Origin: Lichenicola cladoniae
GTDB taxonomy: Bacteria; Pseudomonadota; Alphaproteobacteria; Acetobacterales; Acetobacteraceae
DNA length: 64,000 bases
Reading direction: 5' to 3'
NCBI RefSeq assembly: GCF_013201075.1
Contig: NZ_CP053711.1
Span: 150,303-214,302, forward strand
Shown here: piece after piece, positions 1-8,078 of the stretch
Position numbering within the stretch: position 1 is the first letter of the stretch
How the letters are laid out: the number at the start of each line of letters is the position of its first letter
The notes under the pieces: generated by a model
The model's database searches: none
What the model saw: only the letters and a program-made list of their open reading frames with translations
Told to the model about the DNA's origin: nothing
Translations under genes and position numbers: made by a program

Positions 1-965
1 CTACCGAAACCATGCTGAAGGACACCAGCGGCCAGTCGATGTTCCAGAAGCCAGTCGACCGTATCGGCGACAAATCAGTGCCGAACTATGCGGCTTACGC
101 CGCTACCTTTACACATGACGTCGTGATTCCTGGCTGCGGTACTGGCCGGGTGTTCGTTGGTCAGCGCAAGGACCCGTTCGTCGTCAATCTCGGCGAGACC
201 TTCGATTTGGTAAACTATGTTCACCCAATCGGCGAGCAGTACAACGCAGCCGCGCTGGACGATCTGGCGGGCAAGAACGTGACGTCGATCGTGACCGAGG
301 TACCGTCGAGCTGCGTCACGCGGCCGGGTGATCCAGTTGTCGGTGCTTGGACCACCTCCTCGCTTGGCACTACTATCAATGGCCACACCACCTACCAGCA
401 GGTCTCGCGACTGGCCAATCCGCTAGTGAATGAGTTGGTGATCGGGCTCAAGGATAAGGACAAGTTCAACATGTCTTTGCCGGCTAACGATGCCCAGTTC
501 GCGACCTACGTCACCAACCCGACCGTGCCCGCCCTGATCCAGGCGCTGTATCCCAGCCTGAAGGCACCGACCAAGTTTCCCAGAGACGACCTCGTGGCCG
601 TGTTCCTGACCGGGATCACCGGGGTGACCGCACCGGCGCATCTGGTCAATCCAGCCGAGGAGATGCGGCTCAACACCAGAGTCCCGATCACCGCGTATGG
701 ATCGCAGAACCGGCTCGGCGTCATTGGCGGCGATAATGCCGGCTATCCCAACGGACGCCGTCCGGGCGACGACGTGGTCGACATCACGCTACGCGTGGCA
801 ATGGGGCGGCTCTATTCGCTTGGCCTGTACGGCACCCCTGCCGACGCGCCATCCGGACGCGTAGACCTGACGGACGGCGCCTACACCGATGACACCCACT
901 ATCTGACGGCCTTCCCCTACGTGAAGCCGCCCCTGTCGGACTCGCATCAGCCGGCTCACGAATAG
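1..965 (+). CDS. DUF4331 family protein, 5' end outside window
   Basis: The frame is open to the left edge of the window, so the N-terminus, and any signal peptide, is missing. About 320 residues are visible. The segment GRVFVGQRKDPFVVNLGETF is typical of DUF4331 proteins, whose biochemical role is unknown. The stop lies 27 bp before the TPR gene, and a third gene overlaps that one, so the three probably form one operon. In bacteria DUF4331 genes often sit beside TPR and HupE/UreJ-like genes (general recollection), which matches here. The family call is good; no function is claimed. Confidence 0.8.
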   Translation, partial: TETMLKDTSGQSMFQKPVDRIGDKSVPNYAAYAATFTHDVVIPGCGTGRVFVGQRKDPFVVNLGETFDLVNYVHPIGEQYNAAALDDLAGKNVTSIVTEVPSSCVTRPGDPVVGAWTTSSLGTTINGHTTYQQVSRLANPLVNELVIGLKDKDKFNMSLPANDAQFATYVTNPTVPALIQALYPSLKAPTKFPRDDLVAVFLTGITGVTAPAHLVNPAEEMRLNTRVPITAYGSQNRLGVIGGDNAGYPNGRRPGDDVVDITLRVAMGRLYSLGLYGTPADAPSGRVDLTDGAYTDDTHYLTAFPYVKPPLSDSHQPAHE

Positions 966-992
966 AGACGTCGTCTGCAACGGAGCGCCACG

Positions 993-2270
993 ATGACGAC
1001 ACACAACGTCGCATCGCGGCAACAGGCACCGCATGTCGTTCCGGTCGCGGCCCCGCGCCGGACCGATATGTGGTCGGCGTCGCGAACGCTGCTGGTCGCC
1101 ACCTTGCTCTGTATGCCGCTGCATGCCGGGCGGACGTCGCCGTCGATCCCGACCAGTGACAGCGTGGTGCTGGAGCAGGTGCCGGGAAGCCGGGATAGAT
1201 CGGGTATTGCCCTGCGGCGACTAAACGCGGCGCTGGCGCTCAATCGCGACGATCCGGTGCTCGCCGTGCAGGTCGCCCGCCTTGATCTGGAGCAGTCGCG
1301 CAAGCTCGGCGATCCGCGCTATCTCGGCCGCGCCGAGGCGGCCTTATCACCTTGGCCAGTCGCAGCACCGGCCACACCAGCCGACATGCTGCTTCTGCAT
1401 GCGATCGTGCAGCAGAGCAATCACGACTTCGCCGGTAGCTTGGCGACCCTAGCTCGGGTCGTCGCGGCCAAGCCGGACTCGGTGCAGGCTTGGCTCGTTC
1501 GCGCCGCGGTGCACCAGGCCCAGGCTGATTACGCGGCGGCGTCCCGCGACTGCGGACAGGTCGCCAGCGGTCGGCTGGGCTTGGTACCTGATACCTGCAC
1601 GGCCTCGGTCATGTCGCTGACCGGACGCGCGACGGTGGCGCTGCGTGCAATCGCGATCTCGCTGCAGCAGAACGCCGCCGAGGCGCGCGCGCAACCCGGG
1701 ATCGCCGTCTGGACCCTCACCCTCCAGGCCGAGATGGCCGACCGGCTCGGCGACCCGTCGGCGGAGGCGTACTACCGACAGGCCCTAGCGATCGATCCGG
1801 ACGATCCCTACCTGCTTGGCACCTGGAGCGACTGGCTGCTCGATCACGGCCGGCCGCAGGATGTCGTCGTCCTGCTCGCCGATCGAACACGGATTGACCC
1901 GCTACTGCTGCGCCTGGCCCTTGCTGAGCAGCAGACCGGACGCGGCCAGCTTGCCCAACACCTGGATGAGCTCGAAGCGCGGTTCGAAGCCAGCCGGCTA
2001 CGCGGTGAGACCGTGCATCGGCGTGAGGAGGCCCGCTACATGCTGGCCCTGCGGCATCGCCCGACCGAAGCGCTGGCGCTGGCGCTGGCGAACTGGACCG
2101 TGCAGCGGGAGCCGGCGGATGCGCGGATCCTGTTGGAGGCGGCCATCGCGGCAAGGCGACCCAACGCGGCGGCGCCAGTGCGAGCCTGGCTTGGCGACAA
2201 CGGCGTGCAGGACCCACGCCTAGTGGCACTCGCCAACCGCACCATGGCCTCGATCGGCGGCAAGTCGTGA
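993..2270 (+). CDS. exported TPR-repeat protein
   Basis: This 425-residue protein has a hydrophobic stretch at about residues 28-45, so it is probably exported or membrane-anchored. Helical repeats of TPR type follow, for example ALNRDDPVLAVQVARLDLEQ and AEAYYRQALAIDPDDPYLLG. TPR arrays usually hold protein partners; none can be named here. The ATG at 993 has a GGAG sequence 7 nt upstream. An alternative ATG at 1068 would start just before the hydrophobic stretch. The stop overlaps the GTG of the next gene (GTGA), which indicates translational coupling to the HupE/UreJ-like protein. Confidence 0.75.
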   Translation: MTTHNVASRQQAPHVVPVAAPRRTDMWSASRTLLVATLLCMPLHAGRTSPSIPTSDSVVLEQVPGSRDRSGIALRRLNAALALNRDDPVLAVQVARLDLEQSRKLGDPRYLGRAEAALSPWPVAAPATPADMLLLHAIVQQSNHDFAGSLATLARVVAAKPDSVQAWLVRAAVHQAQADYAAASRDCGQVASGRLGLVPDTCTASVMSLTGRATVALRAIAISLQQNAAEARAQPGIAVWTLTLQAEMADRLGDPSAEAYYRQALAIDPDDPYLLGTWSDWLLDHGRPQDVVVLLADRTRIDPLLLRLALAEQQTGRGQLAQHLDELEARFEASRLRGETVHRREEARYMLALRHRPTEALALALANWTVQREPADARILLEAAIAARRPNAAAPVRAWLGDNGVQDPRLVALANRTMASIGGKS

Positions 2271-3412
2271 TCCGGCGGCTCCTGCTGGCCCTGCTCGCCG
2301 TCCTGGCCTGCTCCGGACGGGCCGACGCACACAGCGCCAGCAGCTCGTACCTTCATGTCGTGATGCAGGACCGGATGATGGACGTACAGTGGTCGATCGC
2401 ACTGCGCGACCTCGACTACGCGATTGGCCTCGATGCCGATGGTAATGGCGCGATAACCTGGGGCGAGCTGCGACAGAAACAGGGCGTGGTCATCGCCTAC
2501 GCGATGTCGCGCCTGTCGCTGCGTGCTGACAGCGACATCTGCACACCCGGCCCAGTCACGCTGTTGGCGGACGAGTTGGGAGACGGGGGCTACGCAGTGC
2601 TCCGCTTCGTGGCACGCTGCAATCACCGGCCAACCCGGCTTTCGGTGCGCTACGGGCTGATGTTCGACCTCGATCCGATGCATCGCGGGCTACTCAACGT
2701 CATGATGTCCGGCGTGCCTCATGCAGTTGCACTGTCTCCGGGTCAGCCGGACGCGACGTTCGACGTCACGCCCGGCTACGGCGACACCATCCGCACCTTC
2801 TTCCTTACCGGCATGCATCATCTGCTCACCGGCATCGACCACATGATGTTCGTGACCATGCTGCTGGTGCCGGCAATGTTCCACCGCCAGCTGCGTAGCC
2901 ACGGGCCCGACGCCGTGCTGATCCCGGTAACGCGGTTCCGCGGCATGTTCCTGGAGTCCGTTAAAGTGCTCAGCGCTTTCACGTTGGCGCACGGCACCAC
3001 GCTTACGCTGTCAGTGCTGCATATCGTCAGCATCCCGGAGCGGCTGAGCGAGGCGGGGATCGCGCTGACGATTCTGATCACCGCCCTGGATAACATTTTC
3101 CACGTCATACCGGGGCGTCGCTGGCCGCTGGCGTTCCTGTTCGGTCTGGTGCATGGGCTCGGATTCGCCACCGCCCTTGGACCGTTGGCGCTGCCGCCGG
3201 TGGCGCTTGGCATCGCCCTGCTCTCGTTCAACCTGGGGCTGGAGGCAGCACAGGTGTCGATTGCTCTCGTCGTGCTGCCGATCGGCTTCGCACTCCGCAA
3301 CACGCGCGTCTATCCACGACGGATCATGCCAGCCATTTCGACCGCTGTCGCTCTGGTGGCGTTCGCGTGGTTCACCGACCGCGCCTTCAATTTTGGCTTA
3401 ATGCCATTCTAA
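2267..3412 (+). CDS. HupE/UreJ-like membrane protein with an EF-hand-like loop
   Basis: A signal peptide (about residues 1-22, ending SGRADA) is followed by an extracytoplasmic domain and a multi-span membrane domain. The motif HHLLTGIDHMMF matches the conserved histidine/aspartate signature of the HupE/UreJ_2 family, which is linked to metal (often nickel) transport although many members are uncharacterised. The extracytoplasmic part contains DADGNGAITWGE, which reads like an EF-hand calcium loop. Start is GTG at 2267, overlapping the TPR stop. The last 15 bp overlap the convergent SRAP gene. The transported substrate is unknown. Confidence 0.8.
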   Translation: MIRRLLLALLAVLACSGRADAHSASSSYLHVVMQDRMMDVQWSIALRDLDYAIGLDADGNGAITWGELRQKQGVVIAYAMSRLSLRADSDICTPGPVTLLADELGDGGYAVLRFVARCNHRPTRLSVRYGLMFDLDPMHRGLLNVMMSGVPHAVALSPGQPDATFDVTPGYGDTIRTFFLTGMHHLLTGIDHMMFVTMLLVPAMFHRQLRSHGPDAVLIPVTRFRGMFLESVKVLSAFTLAHGTTLTLSVLHIVSIPERLSEAGIALTILITALDNIFHVIPGRRWPLAFLFGLVHGLGFATALGPLALPPVALGIALLSFNLGLEAAQVSIALVVLPIGFALRNTRVYPRRIMPAISTAVALVAFAWFTDRAFNFGLMPF

Positions 3413-4120
3413 GGCAGCGTCTGCTTGATCCTTATTCAGGGATGCTGGTGGGCGGATCTCAGGCTCATCATCCGGATCCCGCTTCGCCCCACGCGCCACC
3501 ACAACCAGCGCACCATCCCGCAACGGCCTCTGCAGCGTCATCGCCTCGGGCGTGGGTGCCGTCATCCAGCGCTCGATCTCCTCCGCCTCGGTCAGGATCA
3601 CCGGCATGGCCTTGGGATGATACGTCTTCACCGGCTCGACAGGCTCGGTGGTCAGGAAGCCGAAGGCGTCAACCGTGACCTCACCCTCCTTTAGCTTCCG
3701 CACCGACGTCCAGCGCGTCCAGATCCCTGCAAAGCACGCCAGTGGCCGGCCCTCGTTCAGCGCGAACCAAATCGGTGGCTTGGACCCATCTGGCAGCTGC
3801 TCATGCTCGGAGAAGCTGGTGAAGGGCACGACGCACCGGCTCTCGACCCCAAGCCAGCGCCGCCAGTGCGGGGACGCCACGTTGCGCACGTTCGTCACGC
3901 CAGGGTTGGTCTTCTTGCCCTTCAGTGCGAAGGCGGGCGACGGCATGCCCCAGCGCGCCAGGGCCAGTTCCCTGCCGGCTGGCGTATTGCGGACGATCGG
4001 CGCCGCGTAGTCGGGGAAGACGCCTGGCATCGGGGGCAGGTTGCCGGTTGTGTCGGACATAGTCTTTGCCAGGGCGCGCATCGCAGCTTGGTTCGAATTG
4101 ATCGAGTAGAGGTTGCAGAT
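3398..4120 (-). CDS. yedK: SRAP/YedK-type abasic-site protein with apparent ATC start
   Basis: SRAP proteins (YedK, human HMCES) protect abasic sites in single-stranded DNA by covalent attachment through Cys2, exposed after removal of the initiator Met. The family features are clear: RWGMPSPAF, an asparagine/arginine segment (VTNVRNV), RCVVPFTSFSEH, and the late histidine in TYHPKAMPVIL. The first normal ATG (4081) would remove the essential N-terminal segment. In the same frame the codons just upstream read ATC TGC AAC CTC TAC (I-C-N-L-Y), where MCNLY is the family norm. A GGAG lies 8 nt before this ATC. I annotate from the ATC at 4120; the gene is either started from ATC or inactivated at its start codon. 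Confidence 0.75.
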   Translation of the reverse strand: MCNLYSINSNQAAMRALAKTMSDTTGNLPPMPGVFPDYAAPIVRNTPAGRELALARWGMPSPAFALKGKKTNPGVTNVRNVASPHWRRWLGVESRCVVPFTSFSEHEQLPDGSKPPIWFALNEGRPLACFAGIWTRWTSVRKLKEGEVTVDAFGFLTTEPVEPVKTYHPKAMPVILTEAEEIERWMTAPTPEAMTLQRPLRDGALVVVARGAKRDPDDEPEIRPPASLNKDQADAALEWH

Positions 4121-4161
4121 AGCACTAGCTCCAGGTGTAGCTGACGGTGCCGAGCGGCGGT

Positions 4162-4448
4162 CTAAGAGACCCTCTCGATTCGCGCCCTTGCAAGTCCCTG
4201 CTTCTGCATCCCGAGATGTTGAGCGGCGCCTAGACTGAGGTCGAGCGCATGGCCGCGGCGCCCCACACGATCGGTCACCAACACCAGCGCGTTACGGTGG
4301 TTCGCCAAGTTCGTCACCCGCACTGTAGCGCCCAGCGGAAGCGTGCGACTGGCCGCAGTCATTCCCAGCGGTTTAAAGCGTTTTCCGTTCGCCATGCGTC
4401 GATCACTCTGGCGCGCACCGTAGAAGCTGGCGGTGGTGCCGGAAACAA
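4162..4448 (-). pseudogene. rlpA-like gene truncated by IS66
   Basis: The C-terminal part of an RlpA-like double-psi beta-barrel protein is readable: TASFYG near the start, then RMANGKRF, TAASRTLPLGATVRVTNL and a shortened DR...GHALDLS motif. RlpA proteins are outer-membrane lipoproteins acting on denuded septal peptidoglycan. Reading 5' from residue SGTTASFYG, the frame runs straight into the left end of the IS66 element at 4449. Any start codon further upstream lies in IS DNA, so the signal peptide and lipobox are gone. The open frame continues to ATGs at 4509 and 4551 inside the IS, so a chimeric protein is possible but would lack an export signal. Confidence 0.7.
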
Positions 4449-4507
4449 GTAAGCGTCGCGGGACCGGCACATGGCTTTGGCGTGGCTGAATATGTTGGAA
4501 GGGCTGC

Positions 4508-5341
4508 ATGGATACGATGCTGCCGCCCGCGCTCACCGATGCTGAAGCCACTCAGACGATTGACCGTAAGAGCGCGCGCGGCGCTGCCATGGAGGTCATC
4601 GTCCGTGGAGAGCGCTGGCGGAATTGGACGACGGAGCAGGAGTGCCAGATCGTTGCGGAAAGTCTGAGGCCCGGTCTGACACCGTCTGAGGTGGCGCAGC
4701 GACATGGGATCGGCACCGGGCTGCTCTACACGTGGCGGCGACAGATGCTGACTGGCGCCACGGGGACGCTGACCCGAACGTCGCCGGGCTTCACGCAGGT
4801 GGAGCTCTCTGGGCCATCGGGTCAGGAGACTGTGGCAGAGCCATTGGAAGCGCCGCCACCCACGCCCGTTGAGCCGTCGCGTCTGGAGGGGCTGATAGAG
4901 ATAATGCTGCCTGGTGGCGTATCGCTGCGCGTGGATGCCCAGGTCGACGGTCGGGCGCTCCGCCGGGTTCTTGGGCGTGCTGGCGGAACAATGATCGCAC
5001 TCGCGTCGGGGTTGCGGATCTATCTGGCCTGCGGGACGACGGACATGCGCAAAGGTATGACGGGACTTGCGATGCTTGTGCAACAGGGGCTGGCCGCGGA
5101 TCCGTTCGATGGTGCGGTGTTTGCGTTTCGGGGTCGCCGTGCTGGGCTGATCAAGCTGCTGTGGCATGACGGGATCGGGCTGTGCATGCTCACCAAGAGG
5201 CTGGAGCAGGGCCAGTTCGTCTGGCCGTCGGCCACTTCCACCGGTCGGATTGCGCTATCGGCGCCGCAGTTGACGGCCCTGCTCGACGGCTGCGAGTGGC
5301 GGGCTCCGGTGCCAGTGCGGCGGCCGGAACTGGCGGGATAA
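4508..5341 (+). CDS. IS66 accessory proteins TnpA and TnpB in one reading frame
   Basis: Residues about 28-150 match IS66 TnpA (helix-turn-helix region EVAQRHGIGTGLLYTWRRQM, then IEIMLPGGVSLRVDAQVDG). From about residue 162 the sequence MIALASGLRIYLACGTTDMR is the normal beginning of TnpB (IS66 Orf2). In most IS66 elements the two are separate genes overlapping by ATGA. Here the frame is continuous across the junction, with the usual TnpB ATG still present at 4991. A fused product, a separate TnpB, or both could be made. The likely TnpA start is ATG 4508 or 4589. Confidence 0.85.
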   Translation: MDTMLPPALTDAEATQTIDRKSARGAAMEVIVRGERWRNWTTEQECQIVAESLRPGLTPSEVAQRHGIGTGLLYTWRRQMLTGATGTLTRTSPGFTQVELSGPSGQETVAEPLEAPPPTPVEPSRLEGLIEIMLPGGVSLRVDAQVDGRALRRVLGRAGGTMIALASGLRIYLACGTTDMRKGMTGLAMLVQQGLAADPFDGAVFAFRGRRAGLIKLLWHDGIGLCMLTKRLEQGQFVWPSATSTGRIALSAPQLTALLDGCEWRAPVPVRRPELAG

Positions 5342-5413
5342 AAGCCAGCAGTCTGCTCGGAAATTGACCGAAATCGCTGGCTTCGACGCGGCGGCATCGT
5401 CCACAATCTTGCT

Positions 5414-7000
5414 GTGCAGATAGACCTCAATGCTCTTCCAGAGGATGCCGCGACCCTGCAGCAAATGCTGCGGACGGTGTTGCTGCAGCAGGGCGAACTG
5501 CACGCCGAGAACGACAAGCTGCGCATGCTGATCCAGCGCCTAACCCGGCATCAGTTCGGTCGCCGGTCTGAGCAGCTCACCCCCGATCAGCTACAATTGG
5601 CACTTGAGGAGTTGGAGCAGACCATCGCCGCCAATCAGGCTGGCCAGGACGCGGCGGTCACTGCGACTGGCCTGACGCGCAAGTCGCGCATCGAACCACC
5701 TGGCCGCAACCACGGTGCGCTCCCGGAACACCTGCCACGCTACGAGGTGGTGGTCGATGTCGAGGACCAAACCTGCTCATGCTGCGGCCATGCGTTGCAT
5801 GCTATCGGCGAACTGCGGACCGAGCAGCTCGACATGGTGCCCTCGCAGCTGCGGGTGCGGGTCACCCGGCGGCCACGTTATGCCTGCCGTGGCTGCGAGG
5901 GCACCGTGGTCGTTGCCCCGGCACCCGAGCGCCCCGTCGATGGCGGCATGCCGACCGAGGCATTAATCGCGCACGTGGTCGTCAGCAAGTTCGCCGACTC
6001 CCTGCCCCTGTATCGCCAGGCACAGATGCTCGAGCGACAGGGGATCAAGCTGGACCGCTCGACCTTGGCGAATTGGGTCGGCCGCGCGTGCTGGTGGCTG
6101 ACGCCGCTGTATGAGTTAATGCTCGGCACGGTGCTGGCCGCGCCGAAGCTGTTCGCCGCCGACACCACACTGCCTGTGCTCGATCCCGGCCGGGGGCGGA
6201 CCAAGACCGGGCGGCTGTGGTGCTATGCGGTCGACGACCGCCCCTGGGTTGGCCCAGGTCATCCGATGGCGGCCTATGTCTATTTGGATGACCGCAAGAA
6301 CGAGCGACCGGCCGGGCATCTGGCCAGGTTCCGAGGCGTACTGCAGGTTGATGCCTATAACGGGTTCAAGGCACTGGCCAGCGGGCGTGCCGACGCGTCG
6401 GTGACGCTGGCGTTCTGCTGGTCGCACATGCGGCGCTACTTCTACGAGGAGTATGTGTCCAACACGTCGCCGCTGGCGGCCGAGCTCCTGCTGCGGGTTC
6501 GCTCGCTGTATGCGATTGAAGCCGAGATCCGTGGTCACCCTGCCGGGCATCGGCAAACCGTGCGTCAGGAGCGAAGTCGGCCGATCGTGGAGGCGCTGCA
6601 CGATTGGTTGCACGACCAGGTCACACGGATATCGGGCGCATCCGACCTGGCCAAGGCGATGCGCTACGCCATTCGGCATTGGCCGGGCCTGGTGGTGTTT
6701 CTCGACGATGGCCGGGTGGAGATGGACACCAAGGTGGTCGAGCGTGCGATCAGGCCAAACACGCTGACGCGCAAGAACGCGCTGTTCGCCGGATCCGATG
6801 GTGGGGCGAAGCACTGGGCGTTGGCGATGACGCTGATCCAGACGGCAAAACTGAATGGCGTCGATCCAGTGGCGTGGCTCACCGACGTGCTCGAGCGCAT
6901 CGTCTCCGGCCGCACCAAGGCGCATGAGATGCACACGTTGCTGCCGTGGACCTGGGCCGAAGCGAACGCCAGCCCAGAAACTAGGCCGCTCGCAGCGTAG
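5414..7000 (+). CDS. IS66 TnpC transposase
   Basis: This full-length (about 528 aa) IS66 transposase starts at GTG 5414. The N-terminus is a helical leucine-rich segment with RHQFGRRSEQL. A zinc-ribbon follows (CSCCGHALH and CRGC near residues 120-160). The DDE-type catalytic region includes the Asp of AADTTLPVLD, the Asp of LQVDAYNGFK and the Glu of VVERAIRPNTL. The C-terminal domain ends LLPWTW, as in the family. No frameshift or stop is seen, so the element may be active. Confidence 0.93.
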   Translation: MQIDLNALPEDAATLQQMLRTVLLQQGELHAENDKLRMLIQRLTRHQFGRRSEQLTPDQLQLALEELEQTIAANQAGQDAAVTATGLTRKSRIEPPGRNHGALPEHLPRYEVVVDVEDQTCSCCGHALHAIGELRTEQLDMVPSQLRVRVTRRPRYACRGCEGTVVVAPAPERPVDGGMPTEALIAHVVVSKFADSLPLYRQAQMLERQGIKLDRSTLANWVGRACWWLTPLYELMLGTVLAAPKLFAADTTLPVLDPGRGRTKTGRLWCYAVDDRPWVGPGHPMAAYVYLDDRKNERPAGHLARFRGVLQVDAYNGFKALASGRADASVTLAFCWSHMRRYFYEEYVSNTSPLAAELLLRVRSLYAIEAEIRGHPAGHRQTVRQERSRPIVEALHDWLHDQVTRISGASDLAKAMRYAIRHWPGLVVFLDDGRVEMDTKVVERAIRPNTLTRKNALFAGSDGGAKHWALAMTLIQTAKLNGVDPVAWLTDVLERIVSGRTKAHEMHTLLPWTWAEANASPETRPLAA

Positions 7001-7307
7001 ACGCCGCAAGCGTCAACCCAAAACCGACCTGTCAACGTCGCGACGCTTACTGATCGTGGTAGGCACGGCACGTTGTGTTGACGGGGAACGACCTTAGCCC
7101 GTCGCCCGAAGCAGAGGCTGTGCTTGCGCAGGGGCTTTGGACGTGCCGGCGGACAACTACAGAGGGTGGTCCGCCACGATGGCGCCGGCCGTCATGGTCA
7201 CTCTGATGGCCTGAGCGTGCGACGGAATATGCCGAAAGCTTTTGCCGCACCGATCCCGCCACCGCTCTGCATTCGCCCATGCCAGATTCATCCCTCGAGC
7301 GGTTACT

Positions 7308-7493
7308 TCAGAAGTGAAATATCTTTCGTCCGTTTAAGGCAGAACGCGAAACATCTAATCCACGATTAATTTCAGCTAGAACAAGACTTACGTTGGTGAG
7401 CTTCTCGGCACCTGAATCCAATGTCGCAAGCGACCGGATGACGATTTCCTGAGTTCGCTTGATAACATCGCTGACCGAGGTTTGATCAGCCAT
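7308..7493 (-). CDS. small hypothetical protein (61 aa)
   Basis: A short frame beginning MADQTSVSDVIKRTQEIVI. It has a strong AGGAG ribosome site 8 nt before the ATG at 7493, which is the main reason to accept it. The sequence looks helical, with no signal peptide or recognised domain. It lies about 180 bp downstream of the kinase-KaiC-receiver operon in the same direction and could be the tail of that unit. I do not recognise the family. Confidence 0.5.
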   Translation of the reverse strand: MADQTSVSDVIKRTQEIVIRSLATLDSGAEKLTNVSLVLAEINRGLDVSRSALNGRKIFHF

Positions 7494-7674
7494 AGCATGA
7501 TCTCCTAACCTGAAGCAGCGGGCTACATGCCCAGCAGTCGCCGCGAAAAGCGCAAAGACCGTGATAGGGCTCTAGCACACAAATCGATCATCAACACACG
7601 TTCTTTGGAACACGTCCCGACTAAGGACTGGTACCTGCGCGTTATCACGGGCCGTTATCTTGTTAGGCGTTCGG

Positions 7675-8076
7675 CTAAGGCAAATTATCTACGCTCGGCG
7701 ATGTCGGTCCGGGCTTGTTGTTCCCAAGAATCTCTGCCGCTAAAGCCAGGACCTGCCAAATCCTAAACGGCTTGCGGAGGAAGGTCGAATAGCCCTTGCA
7801 GCGCTCCATGACGGTTTCTTCATCCATCGAGCTCATGAGGATGACGGGGATTGTTCGGAGGCCCGAATTCTCGCTCATTTTCTGCAACATGCCAGCGCCA
7901 TCCAGGATCGGCATCATGTAGTCGAGAAAGATAAGCTCGGGACGCTCGGTTTCCAGAACTTCTATCCCGCGTTTGCCATTGGCGGCCGTCACAACTTTAT
8001 GGCCTTCATCCGACAAGACGTCGACGAGCAGGTCCGCGATCCCGAACTCATCGTCCACTATGAGGATGATCGCCAT
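7675..8076 (-). CDS. single-domain response regulator (CheY-like)
   Basis: A stand-alone receiver domain of 133 residues. The acidic pair D8-D9 (LIVDDE), phosphoacceptor D52 (IFLDYMMP), the serine of ILMSS and K102 (FLRKPF) are all present, so it should accept phosphate. There is no output domain. Its ATG lies 2 nt after the stop of the KaiC-type gene, with the kinase gene before that, so it is very probably the partner of that kinase. The tail NNKPGPTSPSVDNLP looks disordered. Confidence 0.9.
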   Translation of the reverse strand: MAIILIVDDEFGIADLLVDVLSDEGHKVVTAANGKRGIEVLETERPELIFLDYMMPILDGAGMLQKMSENSGLRTIPVILMSSMDEETVMERCKGYSTFLRKPFRIWQVLALAAEILGNNKPGPTSPSVDNLP

Positions 8077-8078
8077 GG

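Larger units (their letters stand above)
4449..7050 (+). mobile_element. IS66-family insertion sequence
   Basis: A 2.6-kb element bounded by a perfect 12-bp inverted repeat: GTAAGCGTCGCG at 4449-4460 and its complement at 7039-7050. IS66-family ends characteristically begin GTAAGC. It carries a fused accessory protein and a TnpC transposase on the plus strand. The 8 bp outside each end differ (4441-4448 versus 7051-7058), so the usual 8-bp target duplication is absent. This suggests a rearrangement or flanking deletion after insertion. It truncates the rlpA-like gene on its left. Confidence 0.9.

Noticed and set aside
6116..7009. Long minus-strand open frame antisense to tnpC
   Set aside because: The plus-strand frame is a clear IS66 TnpC with catalytic motifs; the antisense product is low in complexity.
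7047..7280. 77-codon minus-strand frame beside the IS66 right end, possibly the missing 5' half of rlpA
   Set aside because: No signal peptide, lipobox or barrel-type sequence is visible, and the IS flanks share no duplication, so the two halves cannot be joined.
7527..7766. 79-codon plus-strand frame between the small gene and the receiver
   Set aside because: It overlaps the 3' end of the receiver gene on the other strand and has neither a ribosome site nor domain features.
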